From a virus: a stretch of 24,796 nucleotides of DNA. How positions within the stretch are numbered: position 1 is the first letter of the stretch; every line of letters begins with the position of its first letter. Location: the IMG/VR virus record IMGVR_UViG_3300003937_000281, positions 1 through 24,796 of that record; one strand, given 5' to 3'. The translations under genes and the position numbers were made by a program. This document shows positions 13,692-21,540 of this stretch, piece by piece. The notes below the pieces were generated by a model. That model saw only the letters and a list, made by a program, of their open reading frames with translations, made no database searches and was not told the origin of the DNA.

Positions 13692-15014
13692 ATGAGTAAT
13701 AAACCAAGGATGCTAGTTACAGCACCAGTTACAACAAGAAGTGGTTATGGGGCACATGCAAGAGATATAGTTTTATCATTGTTAGATTTGGATAAATATG
13801 ATGTTTCAGTTTTTCCAGTTAGGTGGGGAAATACTGCAATGGATTATTTAGATGAAAATGATAAACAACATAAACGAATATTAGATGTATTGATTTATGA
13901 ATTGACTGAAAAGACTTATCCACAACCTGATTATCATGTTCATATAGTAATTCCAAATGAATTTCAACAATGGGGAAAAACTTATAATATAGGAATTACT
14001 GCTGGTACAGAATTTACTGCAATTCCAGGAGAGTGGATTGAAGGATTAAATAAAATGGATATGACTATTGTTCCTTCACATTTTACAAAAAATGTATGTT
14101 TAAATACAAAATTTGATAAATTAAATGATAAAACAAATGAAAAAATTGGTGAGGCAATGGTTGAAAAACCAATGGAAGTTTTGTTTGAGGGTTATGATGA
14201 TAAGTTATATTCACCCACTAATGTAATAAAAAGTGATTTAACTACAGAATTGAATACAATTAAAGAAGATTTTTGTTTTTTAGTATGTGGTCATTGGTTA
14301 CAAGGTGAATTTGGTCATGATAGAAAAGATATTTCAAGTACAGTTAAGTTATATTTTGATACATTTAAAAATGTTCTTAAAAAACCAGCATTGATTTTAA
14401 AAACAAGTGGGGCAACTACTTCTGTTATGGATAGATATGAAATTTTAAAGAAGATACATCATATTAAAAAATCGTGTGGTGGTGATATTCAGAAATTACC
14501 TCCAGTTTATCTTTTACATGGAGATTTAGACGATGCCCAAATGAATGAATTGTATAACCACCATAAAATAAAAGCAATGGTAAGTTTAACTCACGGTGAA
14601 GGTTTTGGAAGACCTTTATTGGAATTCTCTACAACTGGAAAACCAATAATTGCATCTGATTGGAGCGGACAGGTAGATTTTTTAAATAAAGGATATACTA
14701 CATTATTACCAGGAGATTTAAAAGATATACCAAAGGATTCGTTTCCAAAAAATATTTATGTTAAAGAGGCAAAATGGTTTGTAGTTAATTACGGTGTTGT
14801 AAGAAGTATGTTAAAAAATATAACAAAAAATTATAAAAAGTTTAAGAAGAAGGCACTTAAACAACAACAGTTTGCTAAGAAATTTACACGAGATAAGATG
14901 ACTGAAAAGTTGGGAGAAATATTAGATACATATTTACCCAAACCAGTAGCGAATGTAGATTTAAAATTACCAAAGTTAAAAAAAGTTAAACTACCTAAAT
15001 TGAAGAAGTTATAA
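13692..15014 (+). CDS. Glycosyltransferase, GT4-like, with Lys/Pro/Leu-repeat tail
   Basis: This is a 440-residue GT-B-type enzyme. The N-terminus (MLVTAPVTTRSGYGAHARDI) carries the group 1 acceptor-domain loop. IVPSHFTKNV appears mid-protein. The donor loop THGEGFGRPLLEFSTTGKP begins at residue 300 and is followed by IIASDWSGQVDFL. The tail is unusual: after residue 420 it runs through repeats of LPKLKK (KLPKLKKVKLPKLKKL), a basic, amphipathic stretch that might bind membrane or DNA. GAGG lies before the ATG, which directly follows the preceding stop. The one-base TAATG overlap leads to a zinc-ribbon protein. Confidence 0.87.
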   Translation: MSNKPRMLVTAPVTTRSGYGAHARDIVLSLLDLDKYDVSVFPVRWGNTAMDYLDENDKQHKRILDVLIYELTEKTYPQPDYHVHIVIPNEFQQWGKTYNIGITAGTEFTAIPGEWIEGLNKMDMTIVPSHFTKNVCLNTKFDKLNDKTNEKIGEAMVEKPMEVLFEGYDDKLYSPTNVIKSDLTTELNTIKEDFCFLVCGHWLQGEFGHDRKDISSTVKLYFDTFKNVLKKPALILKTSGATTSVMDRYEILKKIHHIKKSCGGDIQKLPPVYLLHGDLDDAQMNELYNHHKIKAMVSLTHGEGFGRPLLEFSTTGKPIIASDWSGQVDFLNKGYTTLLPGDLKDIPKDSFPKNIYVKEAKWFVVNYGVVRSMLKNITKNYKKFKKKALKQQQFAKKFTRDKMTEKLGEILDTYLPKPVANVDLKLPKLKKVKLPKLKKL

Positions 15015-15442
15015 TGGAAAAAAATATAAAATGTCCACATTGTTATTCTAAAAAAATGTGTTTTGAAACTGTAGTGGAAGACTATTCAAGTTTTCTATGT
15101 TTCAGATGTGGGTTTATGAGTGATACTCGATTAATTCCAGAATCAGAATTTTTAGAAAAACATTTAGAAAATACTCCGTACTTGGTTGAATCTTTATCTC
15201 ACTTTGATATTAATAGAAAAATATATTGGTATCCTTCAGTAATGAATATGGGCCCAAGAGGAGTAGTGTTTCCAATAACACATAAAAAAACATATAAATG
15301 GAAAGCCTGTAAGTATATTGAGACCGATAAAGATAATTATACTAAAGAGTTAGATGTGGAGAATGGAGTGGAAGTTGATAAATTTGATTTTCTTAAAACA
15401 TTAGACTTTTTGGAGATAATAATTAATAAAAACTTTAGTTGA
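15014..15442 (+). CDS. Zinc-ribbon protein, function unknown
   Basis: This is a 142-residue protein with an N-terminal four-Cys zinc ribbon, Cys7/Cys10 (CPHC) and Cys29/Cys32 (CFRC), typical of small nucleic-acid or metal-binding domains. The remaining 100 residues are mixed alpha/beta with a Trp/Tyr-rich segment (IYWYPSVMNMGPRG) and are not recognised. It overlaps the upstream glycosyltransferase stop by one base, so it belongs to that transcript. Similar zinc-ribbon proteins occur in T4-like marine phages without known function. It need not be a glycan gene. Confidence 0.72.
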   Translation: MEKNIKCPHCYSKKMCFETVVEDYSSFLCFRCGFMSDTRLIPESEFLEKHLENTPYLVESLSHFDINRKIYWYPSVMNMGPRGVVFPITHKKTYKWKACKYIETDKDNYTKELDVENGVEVDKFDFLKTLDFLEIIINKNFS

Positions 15443-15447
15443 GTTAA

Positions 15448-15915
15448 ATGGCAAAAATATTAACAAGATGGTCAAAAGTAGGTGCAGGAGATATAGTATC
15501 TTTTAAATATCTTTCAGGAACCACAAATAGAAATCTAACACATACAATATTAGTATTGAATAAACCAGGTCGAAGGTCAATGGCCAAAACTGGGAAAAAA
15601 TATATTATAGGTTTAAAATTAGAAGAATCCAATAGACCTACAGTTGTAAATACTTCATTGTTAACTGATGTACTTATGAAATATGGTGAAGTTGTTGTAT
15701 TTGATGCCAAAAAGAAAATATTTAAGTTAGATTTTCATAAAAAGGCAAATGCAAGAAATTTGGAACAACTATACAATAAATTAAAACGTAAAATAAAATC
15801 TCTAAACATATACAGAACTTATGATTGGACTAAAGCACAAAAAAGTGCTGTATTTTTAGAGTCTGTTAAGATAGATAGAGCTTTAAGTGATGCATTATTG
15901 GAACAACATGAATGA
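15448..15915 (+). CDS. Phage protein of unknown function with SH3-like start
   Basis: This 155-residue basic protein is not confidently recognised. The N-terminal stretch VGAGDIVSFKY, followed by short strands (HTILVLNK, KYIIGLKL), suggests a small beta-barrel of SH3 type. The C-terminal half is Lys-rich and helical. There are no Cys pairs or membrane segments. It follows the zinc-ribbon gene after 5 nt and is coupled by ATGA to the GT2 gene. It could be a virion or nucleic-acid-associated protein lying within the glycan block; nothing in it suggests a transferase. Confidence 0.68.
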   Translation: MAKILTRWSKVGAGDIVSFKYLSGTTNRNLTHTILVLNKPGRRSMAKTGKKYIIGLKLEESNRPTVVNTSLLTDVLMKYGEVVVFDAKKKIFKLDFHKKANARNLEQLYNKLKRKIKSLNIYRTYDWTKAQKSAVFLESVKIDRALSDALLEQHE

Positions 15916-16547
15916 AAATTAGTTATGCAATAACCGTTTGTAATGAAGAAGCGGAGTTACAAAAATTAGTTACGATACTTTTAAAGAATAAACAATTACA
16001 AGATGAAATAGTAATCACCTTTGACCATAAGAATGGTTCGAGAGGTGTGGAAGATTACCTAAGAAGTCATTCAGTAAATGGTGAATTTAGTTGGCACACG
16101 GCTTGGCCATTATTTGATGGAGATTTTTCTAAATTGAAAAATTGTACTAAATCAAATTGTAGTGGAGATTATATATTTCATTTAGATGCAGATGAATATC
16201 CACATGAAATATTAATGGAACAATTACATACTGTATTGGAAATGAATGAGGTTGATTTGGTATGGATACCGAGAGTAAATACTGTAGAGGGATTAACTCA
16301 AGAACATATTCAAAAATGGGGATGGAAAGTTACACAAAAAGGTTGGGTAAATTATCCAGATTATCAGGCAAGAGTATTTAGAAATAGTGAAGATATTAAG
16401 TGGACTAGAAAAGTACATGAACATATTACTGGACATACCACACAAGCACACTTACCACCACACGAAGAATTGTCTTTATACCATCCAAAGACTATAAAAA
16501 AACAGGAAAAACAAAATGAGTTATACGAAAAAATCCAAAGAGCGTAA
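15912..16547 (+). CDS. Glycosyltransferase family 2 (WaaE/KdtX-like)
   Basis: This is a 211-residue GT-A inverting transferase. The first strand ends in TVCNEE (residues 8-13), the usual GT2 start. FDGDFSKLKNCTKSNCSGDY (68-87) precedes the metal-binding LDADEYP (91-97), the same order as lipopolysaccharide core WaaE-type beta-glucosyltransferases. DYQARVFRN and HEHI follow, also seen in that subgroup. It probably adds a hexose from a nucleotide-sugar. The product is short for GT2 and lacks a C-terminal membrane helix. The ATG overlaps the preceding stop (ATGA), and the 3' end overlaps the next gene by 32 nt. Confidence 0.87.
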   Translation: MKISYAITVCNEEAELQKLVTILLKNKQLQDEIVITFDHKNGSRGVEDYLRSHSVNGEFSWHTAWPLFDGDFSKLKNCTKSNCSGDYIFHLDADEYPHEILMEQLHTVLEMNEVDLVWIPRVNTVEGLTQEHIQKWGWKVTQKGWVNYPDYQARVFRNSEDIKWTRKVHEHITGHTTQAHLPPHEELSLYHPKTIKKQEKQNELYEKIQRA

Positions 16548-16938
16548 ATTTTTACCAACTTTAGGTGAATTAATAGATAGACTTAGTATTCATCAGTTAA
16601 AGGAAGTGTTTATACCAGAGAATAAGAAAAATTATGCTACAGAAATGAATGATATTGTACATGATATAGATTTAATTTTAAAAGAAAAAGATGTTAATTT
16701 AGATGGAGATATTATTAGAGCAATAATTGTTCTATCTCAAATGAATGCACATATTTGGTATAATGAATCACAAGTTCGTAAAGGAGAGAAGGGTACAGAT
16801 AATCTTATGTTAACTCACGGATTGAATGGTATTAGAAATACTGCTATTAATAAAATTATGGAAGTAGTTGGTGGAAGAAAAGATTATAAGATAGATTGTA
16901 TCGCATCAGATTTTAAAGATTGGGAAGTTAGTTGGTAA
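16516..16938 (+). CDS. Helical protein in glycosyltransferase cluster, possibly DUF4254-like
   Basis: This is a 140-residue, mostly helical soluble protein. The pattern LSQMNAHIWYNESQVRKG, followed later by LTHGLNGIRNTAINKI, resembles the N-x-x-x-W-x-x-E-x-x-x-R and L-N-x-x-R-N-x-x-I signature of DUF4254 proteins, which are encoded beside lipopolysaccharide glycosyltransferases. The match is by eye and tentative. Its start overlaps the GT2 gene by 32 nt with AGGAAA upstream, and its stop overlaps the next ATG (TAATG), so it is embedded in the transferase operon. It may assist a transferase or bind a nucleotide-sugar; no catalytic motif is visible. Confidence 0.6.
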   Translation: MSYTKKSKERKFLPTLGELIDRLSIHQLKEVFIPENKKNYATEMNDIVHDIDLILKEKDVNLDGDIIRAIIVLSQMNAHIWYNESQVRKGEKGTDNLMLTHGLNGIRNTAINKIMEVVGGRKDYKIDCIASDFKDWEVSW

Positions 16939-17711
16939 TGAGTAAAAATGTAGTTTTTATTCCCAATATAGATTTGGGAGATGGTAGAAATAAATCATAC
17001 AAATATTCAATTAATAGTTGGAAACGTTTTTGTGATAAATACGATTGTGAATTAATTGTATGGGAAGATTTATTACTTCCAGTAGAACAAATGAAGATAA
17101 CTTGGCAACGATATTATATGTATGATATTTTAGAGGCAAATAATATTGATTACGACCAAATATTGATAGTTGATGCAGATACAATAGTACATCCCGATTG
17201 TCCTAATTTCTTTACAGAGACAAATGGTAAATATAGTGCAGTTCGAAACAATGGAAGCTTCGAGTGGGTTAGAAGGTCAATGGATGGGTTTTCTAAATCG
17301 TTATTTCCAGGAGATATTACTTTTAATGTTTGGGATTATATAAATTGTGGATTTCAGATTGTTAATAAAGACCACAAAGAATTTTTTGAGTATGTGAGAA
17401 ATTATTATTTAGAAAATCAACAATTAGTACAAAACGCAATAGGTCAAGTTCGAGCAGGTACAGACCAAACAATAATTAATTTTTTATTACGATTACAAAA
17501 TATAGAAATAAATTATTTACCAATTTGTTATAATTTACAAGATTTACATTCTAAACAATTATTATTTTTACATCCTAAAATGTGGTTTTTAGATGAATTA
17601 ATATTCAAGAATTGTGGTTATGTATTTCATTTTAATGCAATTCCACCAAACGAAATGGGTAGAGATGCAAATTATTGGATAAAGAGAACCTATGAGGAGT
17701 TTTATAAATGA
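16938..17711 (+). CDS. GT-A glycosyltransferase-like protein with DxD motif (GT8-like)
   Basis: This 257-residue protein has an N-terminal nucleotide-sugar fold: VVFIPNI at residues 5-11, then RYYMYDIL before the metal-binding VDADTIV (78-84, DxD at 79-81). A later NCGFQIVNKDH and a DQT followed by hydrophobic residues are typical of GT8/GT77-like transferases. The ATG at 16938 forms TAATG with the preceding stop. A TTG at 16932 would add two residues and is less likely. Its stop overlaps the next start (ATGA). The sugar and acceptor are unknown. Confidence 0.78.
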   Translation: MSKNVVFIPNIDLGDGRNKSYKYSINSWKRFCDKYDCELIVWEDLLLPVEQMKITWQRYYMYDILEANNIDYDQILIVDADTIVHPDCPNFFTETNGKYSAVRNNGSFEWVRRSMDGFSKSLFPGDITFNVWDYINCGFQIVNKDHKEFFEYVRNYYLENQQLVQNAIGQVRAGTDQTIINFLLRLQNIEINYLPICYNLQDLHSKQLLFLHPKMWFLDELIFKNCGYVFHFNAIPPNEMGRDANYWIKRTYEEFYK

Positions 17712-18619
17712 AAGTAGTATTCTTTTCAGAATCACAAGTGAGTGGTAATATACCAAGAACTTTTGAGAATGCCCGTACAGAATATGCGTGGATGATGGCA
17801 TTAAATGCTCCACATTATAATATAAACAATATTTCAACGGAACACTTTGATTTGGGTATTGTTATTATACCAAAGAATAATCCTCAAATAGATTTAGATA
17901 AATATAGAAAAGTTTGTGATAAAGTGGCAGTAATGCAAGAAGGCCCACATTGGTATTTTCAAGATTATGAAATAGCAAATCAGTTTCATTATTACAATAC
18001 ATTAATGAGTGCTGATTGGGTTTATTGTCATAACTACAATGATATATTTTATTATCAAGGTTTAGGCTGTAATGATGTAAGGGTGATGCGGAGTTTAATG
18101 ATACCTGAAGGGTTAATACCAAGAAATGAATGGGGAGATGTCACTATGATTGGTGGTAATTTTGTTTCTTGGTATGGTGGATTTGATTCTTATATTGTGG
18201 CAAGAGAGATAGGTGATCCAATATCCGCTCCATCAATGGGTAGAAAACAAGAACAAGAAGATGCAATTGAAGACATTCAGTATCTACCATATATGAATTG
18301 GAGAGAATGGATAAATTGTTTATCTCAATTTAACATAGGTGTTCATTTAATGAGAACTCACGCCGCAGGAACATTTGCTATGAATTGTGCATTTCACGGA
18401 ATACCGTGTGTTGGATATATGGGATTAGATACACAGGAGATATGTCATCCATTAACTTCAGTAGAGGTTGGAGATTTAGAAACAGCTAAAGAAATGGCAC
18501 TAAGGTTAAAGACTGATGATGAATTTTATAAATCATGTAGTGAGACTTCATTAAAAAGATTTGAGACACACTATACAGAAGAAACTTGGTTAGAAAATTG
18601 GAATACTCAATGGAATTAA
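17708..18619 (+). CDS. GT-B-like glycosyltransferase (probable)
   Basis: This 303-residue protein begins with a Rossmann-type strand (KVVFFSES). Its C-terminal half reads FNIGVHLMRTHAAGTFAMNCAFHGIPCVG (residues 208-236), which matches the donor-domain pattern of GT-B enzymes: a strand, a small-residue loop, a helix and G-I/T-P. VMQEGPHWYF near 75-84 could be part of the interdomain cleft. No DxD is needed for this fold. It is shorter than the other GT-B proteins here and more divergent, so the call is probable rather than certain. Coupling is by ATGA to the preceding GT-A gene. The paralogous pair follows 4 nt downstream. Confidence 0.65.
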   Translation: MKVVFFSESQVSGNIPRTFENARTEYAWMMALNAPHYNINNISTEHFDLGIVIIPKNNPQIDLDKYRKVCDKVAVMQEGPHWYFQDYEIANQFHYYNTLMSADWVYCHNYNDIFYYQGLGCNDVRVMRSLMIPEGLIPRNEWGDVTMIGGNFVSWYGGFDSYIVAREIGDPISAPSMGRKQEQEDAIEDIQYLPYMNWREWINCLSQFNIGVHLMRTHAAGTFAMNCAFHGIPCVGYMGLDTQEICHPLTSVEVGDLETAKEMALRLKTDDEFYKSCSETSLKRFETHYTEETWLENWNTQWN

Positions 18620-18623
18620 GTAA

Positions 18624-19436
18624 ATGTTATTAGATTATATTGGAACAGAAAAGGGTGGAATAGGGTTAAGACAAAAGATGGCCTCAGCCAGTCTCAATGA
18701 AATAGATACTATAAGTGATTCTTTAGGTTATTTTTATGATGTATATTCAGAAGATAGTTATTATGTTATATTAATACGGGATGTACTTGATAAATGGAAA
18801 AGTGGGTATATAGAAGAATTGAAAAAAAGTGATCCTTGGATTCGTTCTGGAGCGGGCAGATTATTTAATTTTAAAACTTTTGAGAATGGATTTTTAAATA
18901 AAGATTTCAATACTATTAATATGATAGATTTGATGAAGTTTATGCACGAACCTAATAGTTTTTATGGTATTGATTGGATGTATAATAACCAACATTCGTG
19001 TTTTTGGCTTTGGAATAATAATCATGAGATTCCCAAACAGAATGCAGTTTCTCAGTTAGATGATTTTATTAAATTATCTAATGTATATTTTTTAGAATTA
19101 AAAGATTTAAGTAATCCAAAATTTTTAAAGTGGTTACAAAATAAAGATGATGGTTGGAAATCTATAAAAGAGATCCCATATCTTCATAAAACACCAGAAT
19201 ATTTAAAATATCAATTAAATATGTTTTGGGATCAATATCAGGAAGCAAAAATTTTAAAAAGTGAAAAGTTATTTAGTCCATTAATGATACATTCACTTGA
19301 TAACGGGTGGACTGGAGATATGATGTATAATTACCATACTGCAGAACTTGATTTAATTAAATGGAAATTAAAGCACCAACAAAAAATAGTAGAAACTATA
19401 AGAAAAGAAAGTGAACGTTATTTAAACTTTAAATAA
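18624..19436 (+). CDS. Sulfotransferase-like protein, copy 1 of tandem pair
   Basis: This is a 270-residue protein. Two stretches resemble the PAPS-binding loops of sulfotransferases: YIGTEKGGIGLRQKM (residues 5-19) at the position of the 5'-phosphosulfate loop, and LIRDVLDKWKSGY (50-62), with Arg52 and Ser60 at the position of the 3'-phosphate loop (RDP-x-x-x-x-x-SGY). The rest is Trp-rich and not recognised. The copy after it is about 60% identical by eye. If correct, it transfers sulfate from PAPS to a sugar, fitting the glycan block, but no PAPS synthesis gene is visible. It could instead be an unclassified P-loop-like transferase. There is little RBS. Confidence 0.55.
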   Translation: MLLDYIGTEKGGIGLRQKMASASLNEIDTISDSLGYFYDVYSEDSYYVILIRDVLDKWKSGYIEELKKSDPWIRSGAGRLFNFKTFENGFLNKDFNTINMIDLMKFMHEPNSFYGIDWMYNNQHSCFWLWNNNHEIPKQNAVSQLDDFIKLSNVYFLELKDLSNPKFLKWLQNKDDGWKSIKEIPYLHKTPEYLKYQLNMFWDQYQEAKILKSEKLFSPLMIHSLDNGWTGDMMYNYHTAELDLIKWKLKHQQKIVETIRKESERYLNFK

Positions 19437-19446
19437 TGTAAAGAAA
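19397..19446 (+). repeat. 50-nt 3'-end direct repeat, copy A
   Basis: The last 40 nt of the first sulfotransferase-like gene plus 10 nt beyond its stop recur at 20245-20294 with one difference in 50 (C at 19427, T at 20275). The shared part includes the post-stop sequence TGTAAAGAAA, so the duplicated unit extends past the gene. Confidence 0.85.
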
Positions 19447-19453
19447 ATATAGA

Positions 19454-20284
19454 ATGTTAATTGATTATGTAGGAACAGAAAACGGGGGAATAGGGTTAAG
19501 ACAAAAGATGGGCACTAGCACTCTTGGATTAGTGTCGGCCAACGGAGGCGATGTAGTACGACATCGTTTATGGAGTAATTATTCTAAAGATGATCAACAT
19601 TATTATGTTATATTGATAAGAGATGTATTGAGTAAATGGAAAAGTGGGTATATAGAAGAATTAAAAACAAGTAAGCCTTGGATATGTGCAGGGGCGGGTA
19701 GATTATTTCATTTTAATGTTTTTGAAAACGGATTTTTAAAAAATGATAAAAATACTCTTAAAATAATTAATCTTATGAAAGAGATGCATGATCCATATGG
19801 TATTTATGGTATTTATTGGATGTATCATAAATTACATTCGTGTTTTTGGCTATGGAATAATGCTAAAAATGTTGAAAATCAATGTGAAGATTCGTTTACC
19901 CAGTTAGATGAATTAATTAATTTACCTAATATATATTTTTTAGAATTAAAAGATTTAAGTAATCCAAAATTTTTAGAATGGTTACAAGAGAAAGATGATA
20001 ATTGGAATAGGATATCAGAGATACCCTACTCACATAAAACACCAGGACATTTTAAGTCACAGATAGAATTATTTTGGGAACAATATAAAAAAGGAAAAAT
20101 TTTAGTAGATCAACAGTTATTTAGTCCGTTAATGATAGAGTCGGTTGCTACAGGTTGGATAGAAGATATGATGTATCATTATCATTCTGGAGAACTTGAA
20201 TTACTTAAATGGAAATTTAAGCATCAGCAAACTCTAATAGATAATATAAGAAAAGAAAGTGAACGTTATTTAAATTTTAAATAA
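19454..20284 (+). CDS. Sulfotransferase-like protein, copy 2 of tandem pair
   Basis: This 276-residue paralogue of the gene directly upstream keeps the same proposed PAPS-binding stretches, YVGTENGGIGLRQKM (residues 5-19) and LIRDVLSKWKSGY (54-66). They are nearly identical to the first copy, as are blocks such as HSCFWLWNN, YFLELKDLSNPKFL and the C-terminal IRKESERYLNFK. Between residues 20 and 50 the two proteins are almost unrelated, and this copy is a few residues longer. That pattern fits two enzymes with shared donor binding but different acceptors. Both intact frames argue that the duplicate is used. Sulfotransferase identity is moderate; the paralogy is certain. Confidence 0.57.
   Translation: MLIDYVGTENGGIGLRQKMGTSTLGLVSANGGDVVRHRLWSNYSKDDQHYYVILIRDVLSKWKSGYIEELKTSKPWICAGAGRLFHFNVFENGFLKNDKNTLKIINLMKEMHDPYGIYGIYWMYHKLHSCFWLWNNAKNVENQCEDSFTQLDELINLPNIYFLELKDLSNPKFLEWLQEKDDNWNRISEIPYSHKTPGHFKSQIELFWEQYKKGKILVDQQLFSPLMIESVATGWIEDMMYHYHSGELELLKWKFKHQQTLIDNIRKESERYLNFK
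19549..19566 (+). other. 18-nt near-palindrome in the diverged segment of copy 2
   Basis: CGATGT and ACATCG are exact inverted repeats around the six-base centre AGTACG, giving an 18-nt palindrome with one mismatched pair around GTAC. It lies in the short segment where the second sulfotransferase-like gene differs from the first and is GC-richer than the surroundings. It may be chance, a recombination hotspot or a restriction-type site. Confidence 0.4.
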
Positions 20285-20294
20285 TGTAAAGAAA
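20245..20294 (+). repeat. 50-nt 3'-end direct repeat, copy B
   Basis: This is the second copy of the repeat at 19397-19446 (49 of 50 identical). It spans the 3' end of the second paralogue and 10 nt of the following spacer, just upstream of the ATG at 20299. The near-identity against weaker gene-wide similarity suggests recent exchange or selection on this stretch. Confidence 0.85.
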
Positions 20295-20298
20295 TAAA

Positions 20299-21540
20299 AT
20301 GTCAGATAATAGAATTATAAGTTTTATACAGCCAAGTAGAAGTAATTTAAAATATTTAAAGTGGTCGTATAATAGTATCAGAAAGAATTTAGGATACAGA
20401 CACGAGATATGTTGGGCCGATGATTTCTCTGATGACGGAACTTGGGAATGGATGAACGAGATTGCCGACAAGGATAAGAATGTAAAGATACATAGAAATG
20501 AAGGGCCTGAAAGATTAGGTCATACAATTTTATATGATACATTAGTGGAGTTGGCTTCAAATGATATTGTGATGATTTTTCATGCTGATATGTATGCGTG
20601 TCCCAAGATGGATGAAGAAGTCTTAAAACATTTAGAAAGAGGAAAGGTAGTAAGTGCTACAAGAATAGAGCCACCACTACATCCTGACGGGCCCGAAAAG
20701 ATATTACAAGATTTTGGTATAGAACCTGAAGAATTTGATGAATTAGGACTTATGAAGTTTTTAGACGAGGAAACACCTTGGACAAATATTATTGAACAAG
20801 AAGTAAAAGAAACTACTGAAGGTATATTTGCACCTTGGGCAATGTACAAGGAAGATTTTCAATCTATTGGTGGTCACGATCCATTATACGCCCCACAATC
20901 AAAAGAAGATTCAGATATATTCAATCGGTTTGTTTTAGCAGGATATGAATTAATACAAACTTGGAAAGGTTTTGTATATCATATGACATCCAGAGGTTCG
21001 AGATTCAAAGATGGGGCAATGAGAAATCCTGCGGGACAAGTGTTTATGAAAGGTAGAGAGAGTAGTGAGTGGTTGAAGCAAAACCTTCGTAGCACCCGTA
21101 ATTTCATACGCAAATGGGGGCATATGGTACGACATGATGCACTGATGAAACCAATCATTCCCCCGAAGTATGATGTAGGATTTGTGGTTCATAATTGTAA
21201 TACTGAAATGTTAAGAGAATTAGAGCCGTGGTGTAGTGATATTTATGGAGATTGGGTAGGACATAAAGGATTAGGTGCCAATGATTATATTAAGAAAGAA
21301 CAACCAGATACACAATTTGATTTGAGTAAAAAAATTCATTCTCAACATATAGAACCAAAAAATGATGTGGTGGTTGAATTTGATTGTAACCTTCTATCAC
21401 CTCAGAATTTTCAGATATTAGTGAATTTATCGGATATACTTAAAGATTCAGGTGAAGTAGGAGAGTTGGAATTAGAAGTATTCAAGTTTAAGATTAAAAA
21501 ATTAGAGGATTATTCTAAGGATTTAATAAATGTTGTTTAA
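20299..21540 (+). CDS. Glycosyltransferase family 2-like protein, two-domain
   Basis: This 413-residue protein has an N-terminal GT-A domain: first strand ISFIQPSR (residues 7-14), DDFSDDGTWEW (41-51) as the nucleotide-binding turn, and FHADMY (94-99) as the metal-binding DxD equivalent. SIGGHDPLYAPQSKEDSD around 200 is the typical GT2 acceptor-side motif, as in polypeptide and chain-extending GT2 enzymes. The last 130 residues form an extra domain of unknown function (VVHNCNTEMLRELEPWCSD onward). The gene is longer than most in this block and contains a locally GC-richer stretch near 21080-21170. It overlaps the next gene by 11 nt. Confidence 0.83.
   Translation: MSDNRIISFIQPSRSNLKYLKWSYNSIRKNLGYRHEICWADDFSDDGTWEWMNEIADKDKNVKIHRNEGPERLGHTILYDTLVELASNDIVMIFHADMYACPKMDEEVLKHLERGKVVSATRIEPPLHPDGPEKILQDFGIEPEEFDELGLMKFLDEETPWTNIIEQEVKETTEGIFAPWAMYKEDFQSIGGHDPLYAPQSKEDSDIFNRFVLAGYELIQTWKGFVYHMTSRGSRFKDGAMRNPAGQVFMKGRESSEWLKQNLRSTRNFIRKWGHMVRHDALMKPIIPPKYDVGFVVHNCNTEMLRELEPWCSDIYGDWVGHKGLGANDYIKKEQPDTQFDLSKKIHSQHIEPKNDVVVEFDCNLLSPQNFQILVNLSDILKDSGEVGELELEVFKFKIKKLEDYSKDLINVV

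Noticed and set aside
18624-20284. Mobile element or transposase-derived duplication
   Set aside because: The paralogues are tandem and full length, with no terminal inverted repeats, target-site duplication or transposase gene; simple tandem duplication explains them.
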